Assembly: GCA_038146985.1 (NCBI GenBank)
Contig: JAYQSQ010000016.1
Coordinates: forward strand, 186,001-250,000
Reading direction: 5' to 3'
Source of the DNA: JADHLJ01 sp038146985
Lineage (GTDB): Bacteria; Pseudomonadota; Alphaproteobacteria; Thalassobaculales; Thalassobaculaceae
DNA length: 64,000 nt
Part shown: piece by piece, positions 23,191 to 32,253 of the stretch
Layout of the letters: each line of letters starts with the position of its first letter
Position numbering within the stretch: position 1 is the stretch's first letter
Notes under the pieces: model-generated
What the model saw: the letters and a program-made list of their open reading frames with translations, nothing else
Databases searched by the model: none
What the model was told of the DNA's origin: nothing
Program-made: the position numbers and the translations under genes

Positions 23191-23622
23191 ATGCGCCATC
23201 TAAAGGCGGGACGCCGTTTCAATCGGTCCGCGAGCCATCGCAAGGCCATGTTCAAGAACATGGCGAACGCGCTGATCAAGCACGAGCAGATCGTCACCAC
23301 GCTGCCCAAGGCGAAGGACCTGCGGCGGGTGGTCGAGAAGCTGATCACGCTCGGCAAGAAGGACTCGCTGCACGCGCGGCGGCTGGCCTTCGCTCAGCTT
23401 CGCGACGACGGCATGACCAAGAAGCTGTTCGACGTTCTCGCCGACCGCTACAAGGAGCGGAACGGCGGCTATACGCGGGTGCTCAAGGCCGGTTACCGCT
23501 ATGGCGACAGCGCGCCGATGGCGGTTATCGAGCTGGTCGACCGCGATGAGGATGCCCGTGGCCAGGATTCCGGCCCGGTACAGTCGGCAGACGAGGAATA
23601 CGCGCAGGCGACGCCTCGGTGA
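23191..23622 (+). CDS. rplQ: 50S ribosomal protein L17
   Basis: L17 (143 residues) lies near the tunnel exit. It begins MRHLKAGRRFNRSASHRKAM, with the signature KEQIVTTLPKAKDLRRVVEK-type segment (ALIKHEQIVTTLPKAKDLRR) and the core end GYTRVLKAGYRYGDSAPMAV. About 20 extra acidic residues follow the core. It is last in the ribosomal block and is followed by a terminator hairpin. Confidence 0.97.
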   Translation: MRHLKAGRRFNRSASHRKAMFKNMANALIKHEQIVTTLPKAKDLRRVVEKLITLGKKDSLHARRLAFAQLRDDGMTKKLFDVLADRYKERNGGYTRVLKAGYRYGDSAPMAVIELVDRDEDARGQDSGPVQSADEEYAQATPR

Positions 23623-23663
23623 TCTGACGCCCGGACTGTTGCGGCAGTCCAAACCAGAGTCGG

Positions 23664-23700
23664 CGGCCGTCCCAACTGGGGCGGCCGTTCGCGTTTGCGT
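23664..23700 (+). terminator. Terminator after rplQ
   Basis: CGGCCGTCCC (23664-23673) pairs with GGGGCGGCCG (23678-23687), ten pairs with one G-U, around an AACT loop, followed by ttcgcgtttgcgt. It lies 41 bases after the rplQ stop. The rest of the 218-base gap to the protease gene holds no clear gene. Confidence 0.7.
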
Positions 23701-23840
23701 ACGGGCCGAAAACCTTGCACGCCGCTCAGGGATGCCCAAATGGCACTGCACGCACCGGGCCTCCCGGTATAGACTGTCGGGCCGGTCCGAGCGTGGCTGG
23801 CAGGAGGCGCTCAGCGCCGATATCGCTTGGTGGACGATCG

Positions 23841-25283
23841 ATGCCTGCAATTCCATCTCGATTATCCGACCTGATCCGCCATCTGGCATTGCTGGCGTTC
23901 ATCGCCGGTCTGGCCGGTTTTCCGCTAGCTTCCGCCGGAGCGGAGGTTCCGAGGTCGAAGGCGCAAATCGAGCTCAGTTTCGCGCCTCTCGTGCGCCAGA
24001 CGGGCCCGGCTGTCGTGAATATTTTCGCCAAGACGGAAGTGATGGAGCGCCGGGTCTCGCCGCTTTTCGACGATCCGTTCTTCCGCCAGTTTTTTGGCGA
24101 GATGTTCGAGGGCCAGCCGCGCCGCCGCAGCCAGCAGGCACTCGGTTCCGGCGTGATCCTCGACCCTGAGGGGCTCATCGTCACCAATCACCACGTCATC
24201 GCCAATGCCACCGAGGTCAAGGTCGTGCTGGCGGATCGCCGTGAATTCGATGCCGAGGTTTTGCTGAAGGACGAGCGCACGGATCTGGCGGTCCTGCGGA
24301 TCAATGTCGCGGGCGAGCGCCTGCCATTCGTTGAGATGCGTGATTCCGACAGTGTCGAGGTGGGCGACCTTGTGCTCGCCATCGGCAATCCGTTCGGCGT
24401 CGGCCAGACCGTGACCAGCGGCATCGTTTCGGCGCTTGCGCGGACGGCGGTCGGGATCACCGATTACAGCTTCTTCATCCAGACCGACGCCGCGTGCAAT
24501 CCCGGCAATTCGGGCGGCGCGCTGATCGCCATGGACGGCAAGCTGATCGGCGTGAACACGGCGATCTTCTCAACCCAGCGCGGCGGCGGCGGCGGATCCG
24601 TCGGCATCGGCTTCGCGGTCCCTTCGAACATGGTCCAGACCGTGCTGCGCTCGGCACGCGGCGGCAAGGTGGTGCGGCCTTGGCTCGGCGCGGCGGGGCA
24701 GTCGGTGACGCCGGAACTCGCGAGCGAATTCGGCCTCAAGCGCCCGAGCGGCGTGATCATCAACGACGTTTTCCCCGACGGTCCGGCGGACCGGGCGGGC
24801 TTGCAGGTAGGCGACGTGGTGGTCGCCCTTGACGGTAAGGTGGTCGATGATCACGAGGCTCTGCGCTACCGCGTCGCGACCCTGCCGCTCGGCGAGAAGG
24901 CCAAGGCCGAAATCATTCGCAAGGGACGGCGTCTCAATCTCGACCTCGCCCTTCGGGAGCCGCTGGCGACCCCGGAACCGGAGGTGAGCGATCTTGATGG
25001 ACCGCACCCGTTCAGCGGCGCCCGCGTCGCCAATCTGTCGCCGGCCTTCGCCATCGAGAACGGGTTGGATGACCTGGCGCGCGGCGTCGTTCTGATGGGC
25101 GTTCGCCGGGGCAGTGTCGCTGACCGGCTGAGGCTTGCGGCCGGCGACATCGTACTCAAGGTCAACAATCGGGACATCGAAACCGTTGGAGAGTTGAAAC
25201 GCGCGGTGAGCCGCCCGCATGATGTCTGGCGCATAGCCATCCGCCGGGGCGATCAGATCCTGCGCCGGGAAATCAAGGGTTAA
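23841..25283 (+). CDS. degP: Do-type (DegP/HtrA family) periplasmic serine protease
   Basis: Envelope protease-chaperone of the HtrA family (480 residues from ATG 23841). A signal peptide follows the start (LIRHLALLAFIAGLAGFPLA then SAGAEVP). The trypsin-like domain has H118 in VTNHHVI, D148 in RTDLAVL and S224 in NPGNSGGAL. Two PDZ domains follow, around residues 275-365 and 385-480. The residue before NPGNSGG is Cys (TDAACNPGNSGG) where Ile is usual. An open frame extends upstream to 23715, but the signal peptide fixes the start. It lies four bases before rarA. The paralog (DegP, DegQ or MucD type) cannot be decided. Confidence 0.9.
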   Translation: MPAIPSRLSDLIRHLALLAFIAGLAGFPLASAGAEVPRSKAQIELSFAPLVRQTGPAVVNIFAKTEVMERRVSPLFDDPFFRQFFGEMFEGQPRRRSQQALGSGVILDPEGLIVTNHHVIANATEVKVVLADRREFDAEVLLKDERTDLAVLRINVAGERLPFVEMRDSDSVEVGDLVLAIGNPFGVGQTVTSGIVSALARTAVGITDYSFFIQTDAACNPGNSGGALIAMDGKLIGVNTAIFSTQRGGGGGSVGIGFAVPSNMVQTVLRSARGGKVVRPWLGAAGQSVTPELASEFGLKRPSGVIINDVFPDGPADRAGLQVGDVVVALDGKVVDDHEALRYRVATLPLGEKAKAEIIRKGRRLNLDLALREPLATPEPEVSDLDGPHPFSGARVANLSPAFAIENGLDDLARGVVLMGVRRGSVADRLRLAAGDIVLKVNNRDIETVGELKRAVSRPHDVWRIAIRRGDQILRREIKG

Positions 25284-25286
25284 CCG

Positions 25287-26585
25287 GTGGCCGGACTGTT
25301 CGAGGCCCAAGCCCCGCGGCCGCTCGCCGACCGGTTGCGCCCGGCCAAGCTGGAAGATGTCGTCGGGCAGGATCATCTCCTTGCGGATGGCGCACCAATC
25401 GGGCGGATGCTTGGCCAGGGCCGGGTTGCCTCGATGGTGCTGTGGGGACCGCCTGGCTGCGGTAAGACGACCTTGGCCCGGCTCATGGCCGACAAGGTGG
25501 ACCTTGCGTTCGAGCCGCTCTCGGCGGTGTTTTCCGGTGTTGCCGACCTGAAGAAGGTCTTCGCGGAAGCGCGCGAGCGGCGGGGCATGGGACAGGGCAC
25601 CCTGCTGTTCATTGACGAGGTGCACCGCTTCAACCGGGCCCAGCAGGACGGGTTTTTACCCTATGTCGAGGACGGAACGGTCGTACTCGTCGGCGCGACC
25701 ACCGAAAATCCTTCCTTCGAGCTCAACGCCGCGCTGCTGTCCCGCTGTCAGGTCTTCGTGTTGCGGCGGCTCGATGACGCGGCCTTGGAGAAATTGCTGG
25801 CGCGGTCCGAGGAACTCGAGGGGCGCGCCTTGCCCTTGGATGAGAGTGGCCGCACGGCGGTCAAGGCGATGGCCGACGGTGACGGGCGTTTCCTGCTCAA
25901 CCTGGTCGAGGAACTCTTCCTTCTGCCGCCAGAGCCGAAACTCGATGCAGCCGGTGTCGCCGCGACGGTACAGCGCCGCGCGCCGGTCTACGACAAGAAC
26001 AAGGAAGAGCACTACAACCTGATCAGCGCGCTGCACAAATCGCTGCGCGGTTCGGACGTGGATGCGGCGCTCTACTGGCTGGCGCGGATGCTGACCGGGG
26101 GCGAAGACCCTGCCTATATCCTGCGCCGGCTGACCCGGTTCGCGTCCGAGGATATCGGCATGGCGGACCCCCAGGCCTTGCCGCAGGCGCTCGCCTGCTG
26201 GGACGCCTATGACCGGATCGGCTCCCCGGAAGGGGATCTCAATCTCGCGCAATGCGTGATTTACCTCGCCACGGCGCCGAAATCCAATGCCGCCTACAAG
26301 GCCTTCGGAGCCGCCGGGCGAGCGGCGCGCTCAACCGGCTCGCTGATGCCGCCGGCGCATATCCTGAACGCACCGACACGACTGATGAAGGATCTCGGCT
26401 ACGGCGCCGGTTATGCCTATGACCATGACGCCGAGGATGGCTTTTCGGGCCAGAACTATTTCCCCGACGGCATGCAGCGGCAGCGCTTCTATGCGCCGGC
26501 CGAGCGCGGCTTCGAGCGCGAAGTGGCGAAGCGGCTGGCCTATTGGGATAAGCTTCGGTCCCGCCGGCGGGACACTCCGGACTGA
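25287..26585 (+). CDS. rarA: Replication-associated recombination protein A (MgsA/RarA AAA+ ATPase)
   Basis: RarA (432 residues) is a clamp-loader-like AAA+ ATPase acting at stalled replication forks. GTG 25287 starts the frame, three bases after the protease stop. N-terminal PLADRLRPAKLEDVVGQDHL, Walker A GPPGCGKTT, Walker B LLFIDEVHRFNRAQQD and sensor 1 GATTENPSFELNAALLSRC are all present. The C-terminal part has YNLISALHKSLRGSDVDAAL and ARMLTGGEDPAYILRRL, diagnostic for RarA. Confidence 0.96.
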   Translation: MAGLFEAQAPRPLADRLRPAKLEDVVGQDHLLADGAPIGRMLGQGRVASMVLWGPPGCGKTTLARLMADKVDLAFEPLSAVFSGVADLKKVFAEARERRGMGQGTLLFIDEVHRFNRAQQDGFLPYVEDGTVVLVGATTENPSFELNAALLSRCQVFVLRRLDDAALEKLLARSEELEGRALPLDESGRTAVKAMADGDGRFLLNLVEELFLLPPEPKLDAAGVAATVQRRAPVYDKNKEEHYNLISALHKSLRGSDVDAALYWLARMLTGGEDPAYILRRLTRFASEDIGMADPQALPQALACWDAYDRIGSPEGDLNLAQCVIYLATAPKSNAAYKAFGAAGRAARSTGSLMPPAHILNAPTRLMKDLGYGAGYAYDHDAEDGFSGQNYFPDGMQRQRFYAPAERGFEREVAKRLAYWDKLRSRRRDTPD

Positions 26586-26590
26586 CCGGC

Positions 26591-27478
26591 ATGGGTGCGG
26601 GCGAATTCGAGGAATTCATCGGTATCGACTGGTCCGGCGCCAAGGGACCGGCGCTTCCGGGAATTCAGATCGCGCTTGCGGCTCCCGGTAACAGACCGCC
26701 GGTCCTGGTGCCGCCGCCCCGGGGCCGGTGGTGGACCCGCTGCATGGTGCAGGAGTGGCTGGGTGCGCGCCTGGCGGCCAAACGGGTCCTCGCCGGGTTC
26801 GATTTCGCCTTCGCCTATGCCCATGCCGACCTCGGCTGCTATTTCCCCGAAACCGGGCCACGGATCGACAAGGCACGGGCGCTGTGGGCCCTGGTCGATG
26901 ATATCTGCGCCGAGGCGCCTGAACTCTACGGCGCACCGTTCTATGACCGCCGCGACGTGGATTTTCATCGCCATTTCCTCACTCCGAAGGGCAGGGGAGA
27001 CCTTTTCACCTCCCGGCGCCGGCTTGCCGAGGCGGCCTGCGCCCAGATCACCTGGCCGCATCCGGTGATGAAATGCGTCGGTGCCGCGAATGTCGGCACC
27101 GGCTCGCTTGCCGGCATGCGGCTTCTGTCCCGGTTGACGCGCGCGATGCCGGATCGGGTCGCGGTCTGGCCGTTCGATGTACCGGACGGCCGCTCGGTTC
27201 TGGTGGAGATCTTCCCGAGACTCTATTTCAAGCTGGCGGGTACCGATCCCCGGGAATGGCGCGATCCGGCGGTGCTGAACCGGGTGCTGGCGCATTTCGG
27301 GTCAAAGCGGCTACCGGCGTCATGGGTGCCCAGCCGTGAGGACGAGCCGGACGCCCTGGTATCGGCGGCGGCGCTTAGGGATCTGTCTTCGTCTTCGAAT
27401 ATCTGGTCGACACCCCTGGCTGTGCCGGCGGCGAGAACCGTCGAGGGCTGGATATTCGGCGTGGACTGGGGTAGCTAG
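26591..27478 (+). CDS. Conserved protein of unknown function, RNase H-fold-like
   Basis: A 295-residue soluble protein without a recognised name. Carboxylates sit where an RNase H-like fold would place them: GIDWSG near residue 12, VLAGFDFAFAY near residue 70, and EDEPDALVSAAALRDL near residue 250. This resembles DUF429-type proteins, but I cannot confirm the family. It lacks a signal peptide or membrane segment. It lies five bases after rarA and five before crcB, so it is co-transcribed with them. A nuclease or nucleic-acid role is inference from fold and neighbours only. Confidence 0.75.
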   Translation: MGAGEFEEFIGIDWSGAKGPALPGIQIALAAPGNRPPVLVPPPRGRWWTRCMVQEWLGARLAAKRVLAGFDFAFAYAHADLGCYFPETGPRIDKARALWALVDDICAEAPELYGAPFYDRRDVDFHRHFLTPKGRGDLFTSRRRLAEAACAQITWPHPVMKCVGAANVGTGSLAGMRLLSRLTRAMPDRVAVWPFDVPDGRSVLVEIFPRLYFKLAGTDPREWRDPAVLNRVLAHFGSKRLPASWVPSREDEPDALVSAAALRDLSSSSNIWSTPLAVPAARTVEGWIFGVDWGS

Positions 27479-27483
27479 TCGCC

Positions 27484-27864
27484 ATGAAACTCATGCTCGC
27501 GGTCGCTCTCGGCGGCGCCATCGGCGCGGTCGCCCGGTACCAGTCCATCGGCCTGTTTACCCGCTGGCTGGGCACGGGGTTCCCGTATGGCACCCTGTTC
27601 GTGAACGTGGCCGGCTCGTTCGTCATGGGCCTGTTCGTCGAGTATCTCTCCGCGAGACTGGACAGCAGCCCGGAAATGCGGGCGTTCTTCGCGGTCGGGG
27701 TTCTCGGCGCGTTCACCACCTTCTCCAGCTTTGCCCTCGACGTTTCGGTGCTGACGGACCGTTCCAATCTGCTCGCCGCCGGCGCCTATATCGCCCTCTC
27801 CGTCGTGTTGTCCGTCGCCGGCCTGTTCGCCGGGCTTTGGCTGATGCGGAGCCTTCTTGGATGA
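27484..27864 (+). CDS. crcB: Fluoride exporter CrcB/Fluc
   Basis: CrcB (126 residues) is a dual-topology fluoride channel of the inner membrane. Four hydrophobic helices are visible. The family motifs GGAIGAVARY, GTLFVNVAGSFVMGLF and GVLGAFTTFSSFALDV, with the conserved Asn and the TTFSTF-like track, are present. It shares ATGA (27861-27864) with the next gene. No fluoride riboswitch is seen upstream; it rides in the rarA operon. Confidence 0.95.
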   Translation: MKLMLAVALGGAIGAVARYQSIGLFTRWLGTGFPYGTLFVNVAGSFVMGLFVEYLSARLDSSPEMRAFFAVGVLGAFTTFSSFALDVSVLTDRSNLLAAGAYIALSVVLSVAGLFAGLWLMRSLLG

Positions 27865-28868
27865 GCGGCGTGCAGACCGTCACCGTCAGCGCAGATGATG
27901 CGGAGATCCGGCTCGACCGCTGGTTCAAGCGGCATTTTCCCGCCCTCGGGCATGGACGGCTGGAGAAGCTGCTGCGCACCGGTCAGATCCGGGTCGACGG
28001 CAAGCGCGCCAAGGCCGGACAGCGCCTGGAGCACGGTCAGGCGGTCCGCGTGCCGCCGGTGGAGGAGGGCGAGGCCCCCCCGCGCAGCCACCGGGCCGAA
28101 CGGATCGCGCGGCGCGGCCCGGACACCGGCCTGATCGAACAGCTCACCGATGCGATCCTCTTCAAGGATGACGAGGTGATCGCGCTGGCCAAGCCGCCGG
28201 GATTGCCGGTTCAAGGCGGCACCGGGTCCAACCGGCATGTGGACGGCGCGCTTGATGGGCTGAGATTCGAGATGCCGAAACGCCCGAAGCTGGTGCACCG
28301 CCTGGACAAGGATACCTCGGGCGTGCTGCTACTGGCGCGCACGGCGATGGCGGCGAAATGGCTGACCGAGGCCTTCAGGGACCGTTCGGCCCGCAAGACC
28401 TATTGGGCCGTCGTCGTCGGCGAGCCGCGTTTCGCGTCCGGTACCATCGACCTGCCGATCGCCAAGCTGCCCGGCCGGGCCGGCGAAAAGATGGTGGTTG
28501 ATCAGGACCATGGTCAGCGCGCGGTCACCGATTATGTGGTGGTGGAGCAATTGGGCCGGCGCACTGCCTGGATCGCCATGCGGCCCCGCACCGGCCGGAC
28601 GCATCAGCTTCGCGTCCACATGAACGCGCTGGGCACCCCGATCTTCGGTGACGGCAAATACGGCGGCGAGCGCGCCTTTCTGGACGCCGGCGCGCTCTCC
28701 AAGAAGCTGCATCTGCACGCCCGCTCGATCGCGATACGCCGGCCTGATGGCACCTGGCTCGAGGTCGAGGCCGATCTGCCGGAGCACATGGCCCGGACCT
28801 GGGAGTATCTCGGCTTTGATCCCAAGGCCGGAGACGTGTCCTTCCCCGATGAAGAGGGCGGTGATTGA
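27861..28868 (+). CDS. rluC: RluC-type 23S rRNA pseudouridine synthase
   Basis: 335-residue RluA-family pseudouridine synthase. An N-terminal S4 RNA-binding domain (RLDRWFKRHFPALGHGRLEK then LLRTGQIRVDGKRAKAGQRL) is followed by the catalytic domain. The catalytic aspartate is D149 in VHRLDKDTSGVLLLAR, and the RTGRTHQLRVHM motif is present. The S4 domain and sequence fit RluC better than RluA, but the exact uridines modified cannot be read. Start and stop both overlap the neighbours. Confidence 0.92.
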   Translation: MSGVQTVTVSADDAEIRLDRWFKRHFPALGHGRLEKLLRTGQIRVDGKRAKAGQRLEHGQAVRVPPVEEGEAPPRSHRAERIARRGPDTGLIEQLTDAILFKDDEVIALAKPPGLPVQGGTGSNRHVDGALDGLRFEMPKRPKLVHRLDKDTSGVLLLARTAMAAKWLTEAFRDRSARKTYWAVVVGEPRFASGTIDLPIAKLPGRAGEKMVVDQDHGQRAVTDYVVVEQLGRRTAWIAMRPRTGRTHQLRVHMNALGTPIFGDGKYGGERAFLDAGALSKKLHLHARSIAIRRPDGTWLEVEADLPEHMARTWEYLGFDPKAGDVSFPDEEGGD

Positions 28869-29572
28869 TGGCCGGCGGCGCCCCGCTCCGCCTTGCGGTC
28901 TTCGATCTCGACGGCACCCTGGTGGACAGCCAGCATGCCATCGTCACGGCCATGCGGGCCGCCTTCGAGAGCCAAAATCTCACCCCGCCGCCGGCATCGG
29001 CGGTGCGCTCGGTGATCGGACTGCCGCTGGATGTCGCGATCGAGCGGATCGACCCGTCGGTGCGCGGCACGCTTACCCGGCGGGTCGTCGAGGGATACCG
29101 GCACCATGCGCATCTCTCGCACGGTGCGGGGGGTGGGGGACCGGAGCCGCTGATGCCGGGCGCCCGCGAGGCCCTGGACCGCCTGGAGGCGGCGGGTATC
29201 CTGCTCGCGATCGCGACCGGCAAGGGACGCCGCGGATTGATGTCGGTACTGGAGGCCCATGGCTTGCGCAGCCGCTTCGTCTCGCTGCAATCCGCCGATG
29301 ACGCGCCGGGCAAACCGGACCCAACCATGCTGCGTCAGGCGATCGCGGAGGCCGGGGCGGAGGCGGCGAACGCAGTGATGATCGGCGATACGGTATTCGA
29401 TCTGCAGATGGCGCATAATGCCGGCGTCAAAAGCATTGCGGTTTCCTGGGGGTATCACCGGGTTGACCATCTGAACGAAGCCAGGCCCCATGCCCTGATC
29501 GATCGTTTCGAGCAGCTGGACGCGGCCTTGAGTAATCTGTTGGGAACGACAACCACGGAGGAAGTGTTATGA
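28868..29572 (+). CDS. HAD-family hydrolase (phosphoglycolate phosphatase-like)
   Basis: A 234-residue haloacid dehalogenase-type phosphatase. Motif I is VFDLDGTLVDSQ (nucleophile Asp), motif II IATGKGRRG, motif III KPDPTML and motif IV MIGDTVFDLQMAHNAG. The cap region lies between motifs I and II. The substrate cannot be inferred; gph-like proteins occupy this place in related genomes. ATG 28868 overlaps the rluC stop, and an in-frame TTG lies at 28865. The stop overlaps the next start. Confidence 0.9.
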   Translation: MAGGAPLRLAVFDLDGTLVDSQHAIVTAMRAAFESQNLTPPPASAVRSVIGLPLDVAIERIDPSVRGTLTRRVVEGYRHHAHLSHGAGGGGPEPLMPGAREALDRLEAAGILLAIATGKGRRGLMSVLEAHGLRSRFVSLQSADDAPGKPDPTMLRQAIAEAGAEAANAVMIGDTVFDLQMAHNAGVKSIAVSWGYHRVDHLNEARPHALIDRFEQLDAALSNLLGTTTTEEVL

Positions 29573-31488
29573 AAGCCGTAAAAATCCTGCTCGGCCTGCT
29601 CGCGGTGGTCGTCGTGATCGTGGGCGGCGCGGCCATCTACCTCGCGACCTTGGATTTCAACAGCTACAAGGCGGAGATCCGCGCGGAAGTCAAAAAGGCG
29701 ACGGGGCGTGATCTGGAGATCGGCGGTGATATCGGGCTCGAGCTGTCCTTTACGCCGCGCCTGACCGTGTCCGACGTGCGCTTCCAGAATGCCGATTGGG
29801 GAACCCGGGCGGATATGGCATCGATCGGCGCGCTGGATGTGGTGGTGAATCTGATGCCGCTGCTGTCCAGCAAGATCGAAGTGCAGCGCGTGGTGCTGCG
29901 CGACGTGGACCTGCTCCTCGAGACCGACAAGTCCGGCAAGGGCAATTGGGATCTGGCCGGCAGTAGCGCACCAAAGAGCGACGGCGGCGAAAGCCTAGGC
30001 GGCGCGGGGGGCGTGCCGGATATCGGCCAGGTAACCCTGGACAACGTCAAGATCACCTATCGGGACGGCGCCAAGGCCAGCCAGAACACGTTTGCGATCG
30101 AAACCATCGAGCTGAAGAGGACTGCGTCCGGTGCCTTGGACACGCGGATAAAGGCTGAAATCGACGGCCAGGTCATCGATGTGAACGGTGTGCTGCCGGC
30201 CCTCGCGGCCATGGCGCGGCCCGGCGCGGCGCTGCCGATTGCGCTCAAAGGGTCGGTCTTCGGCTTCGCGGTTGATGTCGCCGCGACGGTGACCGCGAAA
30301 CAGGGACGGAACGGCGCGCTCGGTATCGATATCGCCGATCTTAGGGCCGCGGTCGAGGGCAGCGATGTCGCCGGTTCCGCCTCCCTCGCACTTGGCGGCG
30401 TGCGCCCATCGGTGACGGCGGATATCCGCAGCACGCTGGTGGATCTGGTGGCGCTTCAGGCCAAGGCTCCCAAGTCTGCCGGCGGGTCGGGCGGTGTCGG
30501 AGGCGGCGCGGACCGCAACCCGTTGGACGAACCGCTGCCCCTTGATGCCTTGAAAGCGGCCGATGCCGATATCAAGGCGGCGGTCGCGACCTTGAAGCTG
30601 AGCGACAAGCTCTCGGTGACCGATGTGACCCTCACCGCGACCCTGAAAGCCGGCCTGCTGACGATCCAGCCTTCCTCGGCGATGCTGAGCGGCGGCAAGG
30701 TGGATCTCGCAGGGACCGTCGACGGGCGCCAGCCGGTAGCCAAGATCGCCATTGACGAGAAATGGACGGGGGCGGATTTCGGCGCGCTCGCCAAAGTGTT
30801 CCAGCCCAACGATCTGCTGGACGCCAAGGGCGATACCGAGGTCAAGGTCACGGGCGCCGGAGAGACGCCGCGGCAGATCCTCGCCACCCTCGGCGGTCAT
30901 ACGGCCCTGATCATCCGCGAGGGCAGGATCGACAACGCCTATTGGGAGCTGATCGCCGCCGATGTGGCGACGCAGTTCCTGCCGTTCCTGGACAAGTCGG
31001 AACGCGGCAAGCTGAACTGCATGGTCAGCCGTTTCGATATCCAGCACGGGATCGCGACATCGAAAGCGATGGTGGTCGACAGCGACCGGGTCATCGTCGC
31101 GAGAGAGGGCACGATCAAGCTCGCCACCCAGGAGCTTGATCTGAAGCTGACGCCGAAACCGAAGAATGCGAGCCTCGTCAGTTTAGCGGTGCCGCTGTTG
31201 ATTTCCGGCCCGGCCACCTCGCCGACGGTGATTCCAGATCCCCTGGCGGTCGCAAGGGGCGTCGGCGCTATCGCGCTTGCCGGCGTCAACCCGCTGACCC
31301 TGGCCCTGCCGTTCCTGAGCGCGGGAAGCGCGGATGAGCCGTGCCCCGCCGCGATCGCGGTGGCCGAGGGCAAACCGGTGCCGAAATCCGCTCTGGCGGC
31401 GGCCGGCGGTGCCGCGAAGACCGAGCAGCAGGACAAGCCCGGCGGCATCAAGGGGCTTTTCGATAGTCTGAAGAAGGTTGTCGATTGA
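29569..31488 (+). CDS. AsmA family protein
   Basis: A 639-residue envelope protein. One N-terminal membrane anchor (VKILLGLLAVVVVIVGGAAI) is followed by DLEIGGDIGLELSFTPRLTV, the typical AsmA opening. A long beta-rich periplasmic part and the AsmA C-terminal domain (GRIDNAYWELIAADVATQFL through KLATQELDLKLTPKP) follow. AsmA-like proteins are linked to phospholipid transport between membranes and to outer-membrane assembly. Overlaps both neighbours by four bases. Confidence 0.9.
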   Translation: MKAVKILLGLLAVVVVIVGGAAIYLATLDFNSYKAEIRAEVKKATGRDLEIGGDIGLELSFTPRLTVSDVRFQNADWGTRADMASIGALDVVVNLMPLLSSKIEVQRVVLRDVDLLLETDKSGKGNWDLAGSSAPKSDGGESLGGAGGVPDIGQVTLDNVKITYRDGAKASQNTFAIETIELKRTASGALDTRIKAEIDGQVIDVNGVLPALAAMARPGAALPIALKGSVFGFAVDVAATVTAKQGRNGALGIDIADLRAAVEGSDVAGSASLALGGVRPSVTADIRSTLVDLVALQAKAPKSAGGSGGVGGGADRNPLDEPLPLDALKAADADIKAAVATLKLSDKLSVTDVTLTATLKAGLLTIQPSSAMLSGGKVDLAGTVDGRQPVAKIAIDEKWTGADFGALAKVFQPNDLLDAKGDTEVKVTGAGETPRQILATLGGHTALIIREGRIDNAYWELIAADVATQFLPFLDKSERGKLNCMVSRFDIQHGIATSKAMVVDSDRVIVAREGTIKLATQELDLKLTPKPKNASLVSLAVPLLISGPATSPTVIPDPLAVARGVGAIALAGVNPLTLALPFLSAGSADEPCPAAIAVAEGKPVPKSALAAAGGAAKTEQQDKPGGIKGLFDSLKKVVD

Positions 31489-32186
31489 AGCGGATCTACA
31501 AGACCGTCGCGGTCGCGGAAACCGACACCGGCTTCGCTGTCCATTTGGACGGCCGGCCGGTGCGTTCGCCGGCGCGGCGCGAGCTGACATTGCCGAACCG
31601 CGCGCTTGCCGAGGCAGTGGCCGCCGAATGGGAAGCGCAGGGCGAGACCGTCGATCCGCGCTCGATGCCGATCATGTCGCTGGCGGCCACGTCGGCGGAC
31701 CGGGTCGAGACCCAGCGGGAGCACGTTATCGACACCATCGCGGGCTATGCCGGCTCGGACCTGCTCTGCTACCGGGCCGAGAGCCCCGAGGACCTTGTTC
31801 GCTTGCAGTCCGGAACCTGGCAGCCACTGCTCGACTGGTGCGCCGACACTTTCGCGGCGCGCTTCAAGGTCACCACCGGCATCATGCCGGTGCCGCAGGA
31901 CCCGTCGGCGTTGCGGGCGATCCGCGACGCCGTCTCCGGCCATGACGCGCCGGCGATAACGGCGCTTCACGAGATGACGACGATCACGGGCTCCGTGGTA
32001 ATCGGATTGGCGATCCTGGAGGGCCGGCTCGACGCCGAGGAAGGGATTGCGGCGGCCCAGCTCGACGATCGATTTCAGATGGAGCGCAACGGCGAGGACG
32101 AGGAGGCGTTGGAACGGCTGGCGAACATGCGCGCCGATATACTCGCCGCCGCCGAGTTCTTGAGGCTCGGCCGCGCTTGGAACTAG
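31485..32186 (+). CDS. ATP12-family F1-ATPase assembly chaperone
   Basis: 233-residue ATP12-type chaperone, which binds the alpha subunit during assembly of F1-ATPase; the family is found in mitochondria and alphaproteobacteria. It shows RIYKTVAVAETDTGFAVHLD, GRPVRSPARRELTLPN, AEWEAQGETVDPRSMPIMSL and the SDLLCYRAESPEDLV segment. The start is TTG 31485 (read MKRIYKTV), overlapping the asmA stop. Last gene of the co-directional run that starts at 23841. Confidence 0.93.
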   Translation: MKRIYKTVAVAETDTGFAVHLDGRPVRSPARRELTLPNRALAEAVAAEWEAQGETVDPRSMPIMSLAATSADRVETQREHVIDTIAGYAGSDLLCYRAESPEDLVRLQSGTWQPLLDWCADTFAARFKVTTGIMPVPQDPSALRAIRDAVSGHDAPAITALHEMTTITGSVVIGLAILEGRLDAEEGIAAAQLDDRFQMERNGEDEEALERLANMRADILAAAEFLRLGRAWN

Positions 32187-32253
32187 TGTCGCGACGCGCC
32201 GCGCGCTAAAAAACCGGCGGCGGCAACCGCTCTGGCGGAGGGGAAACAGGATT

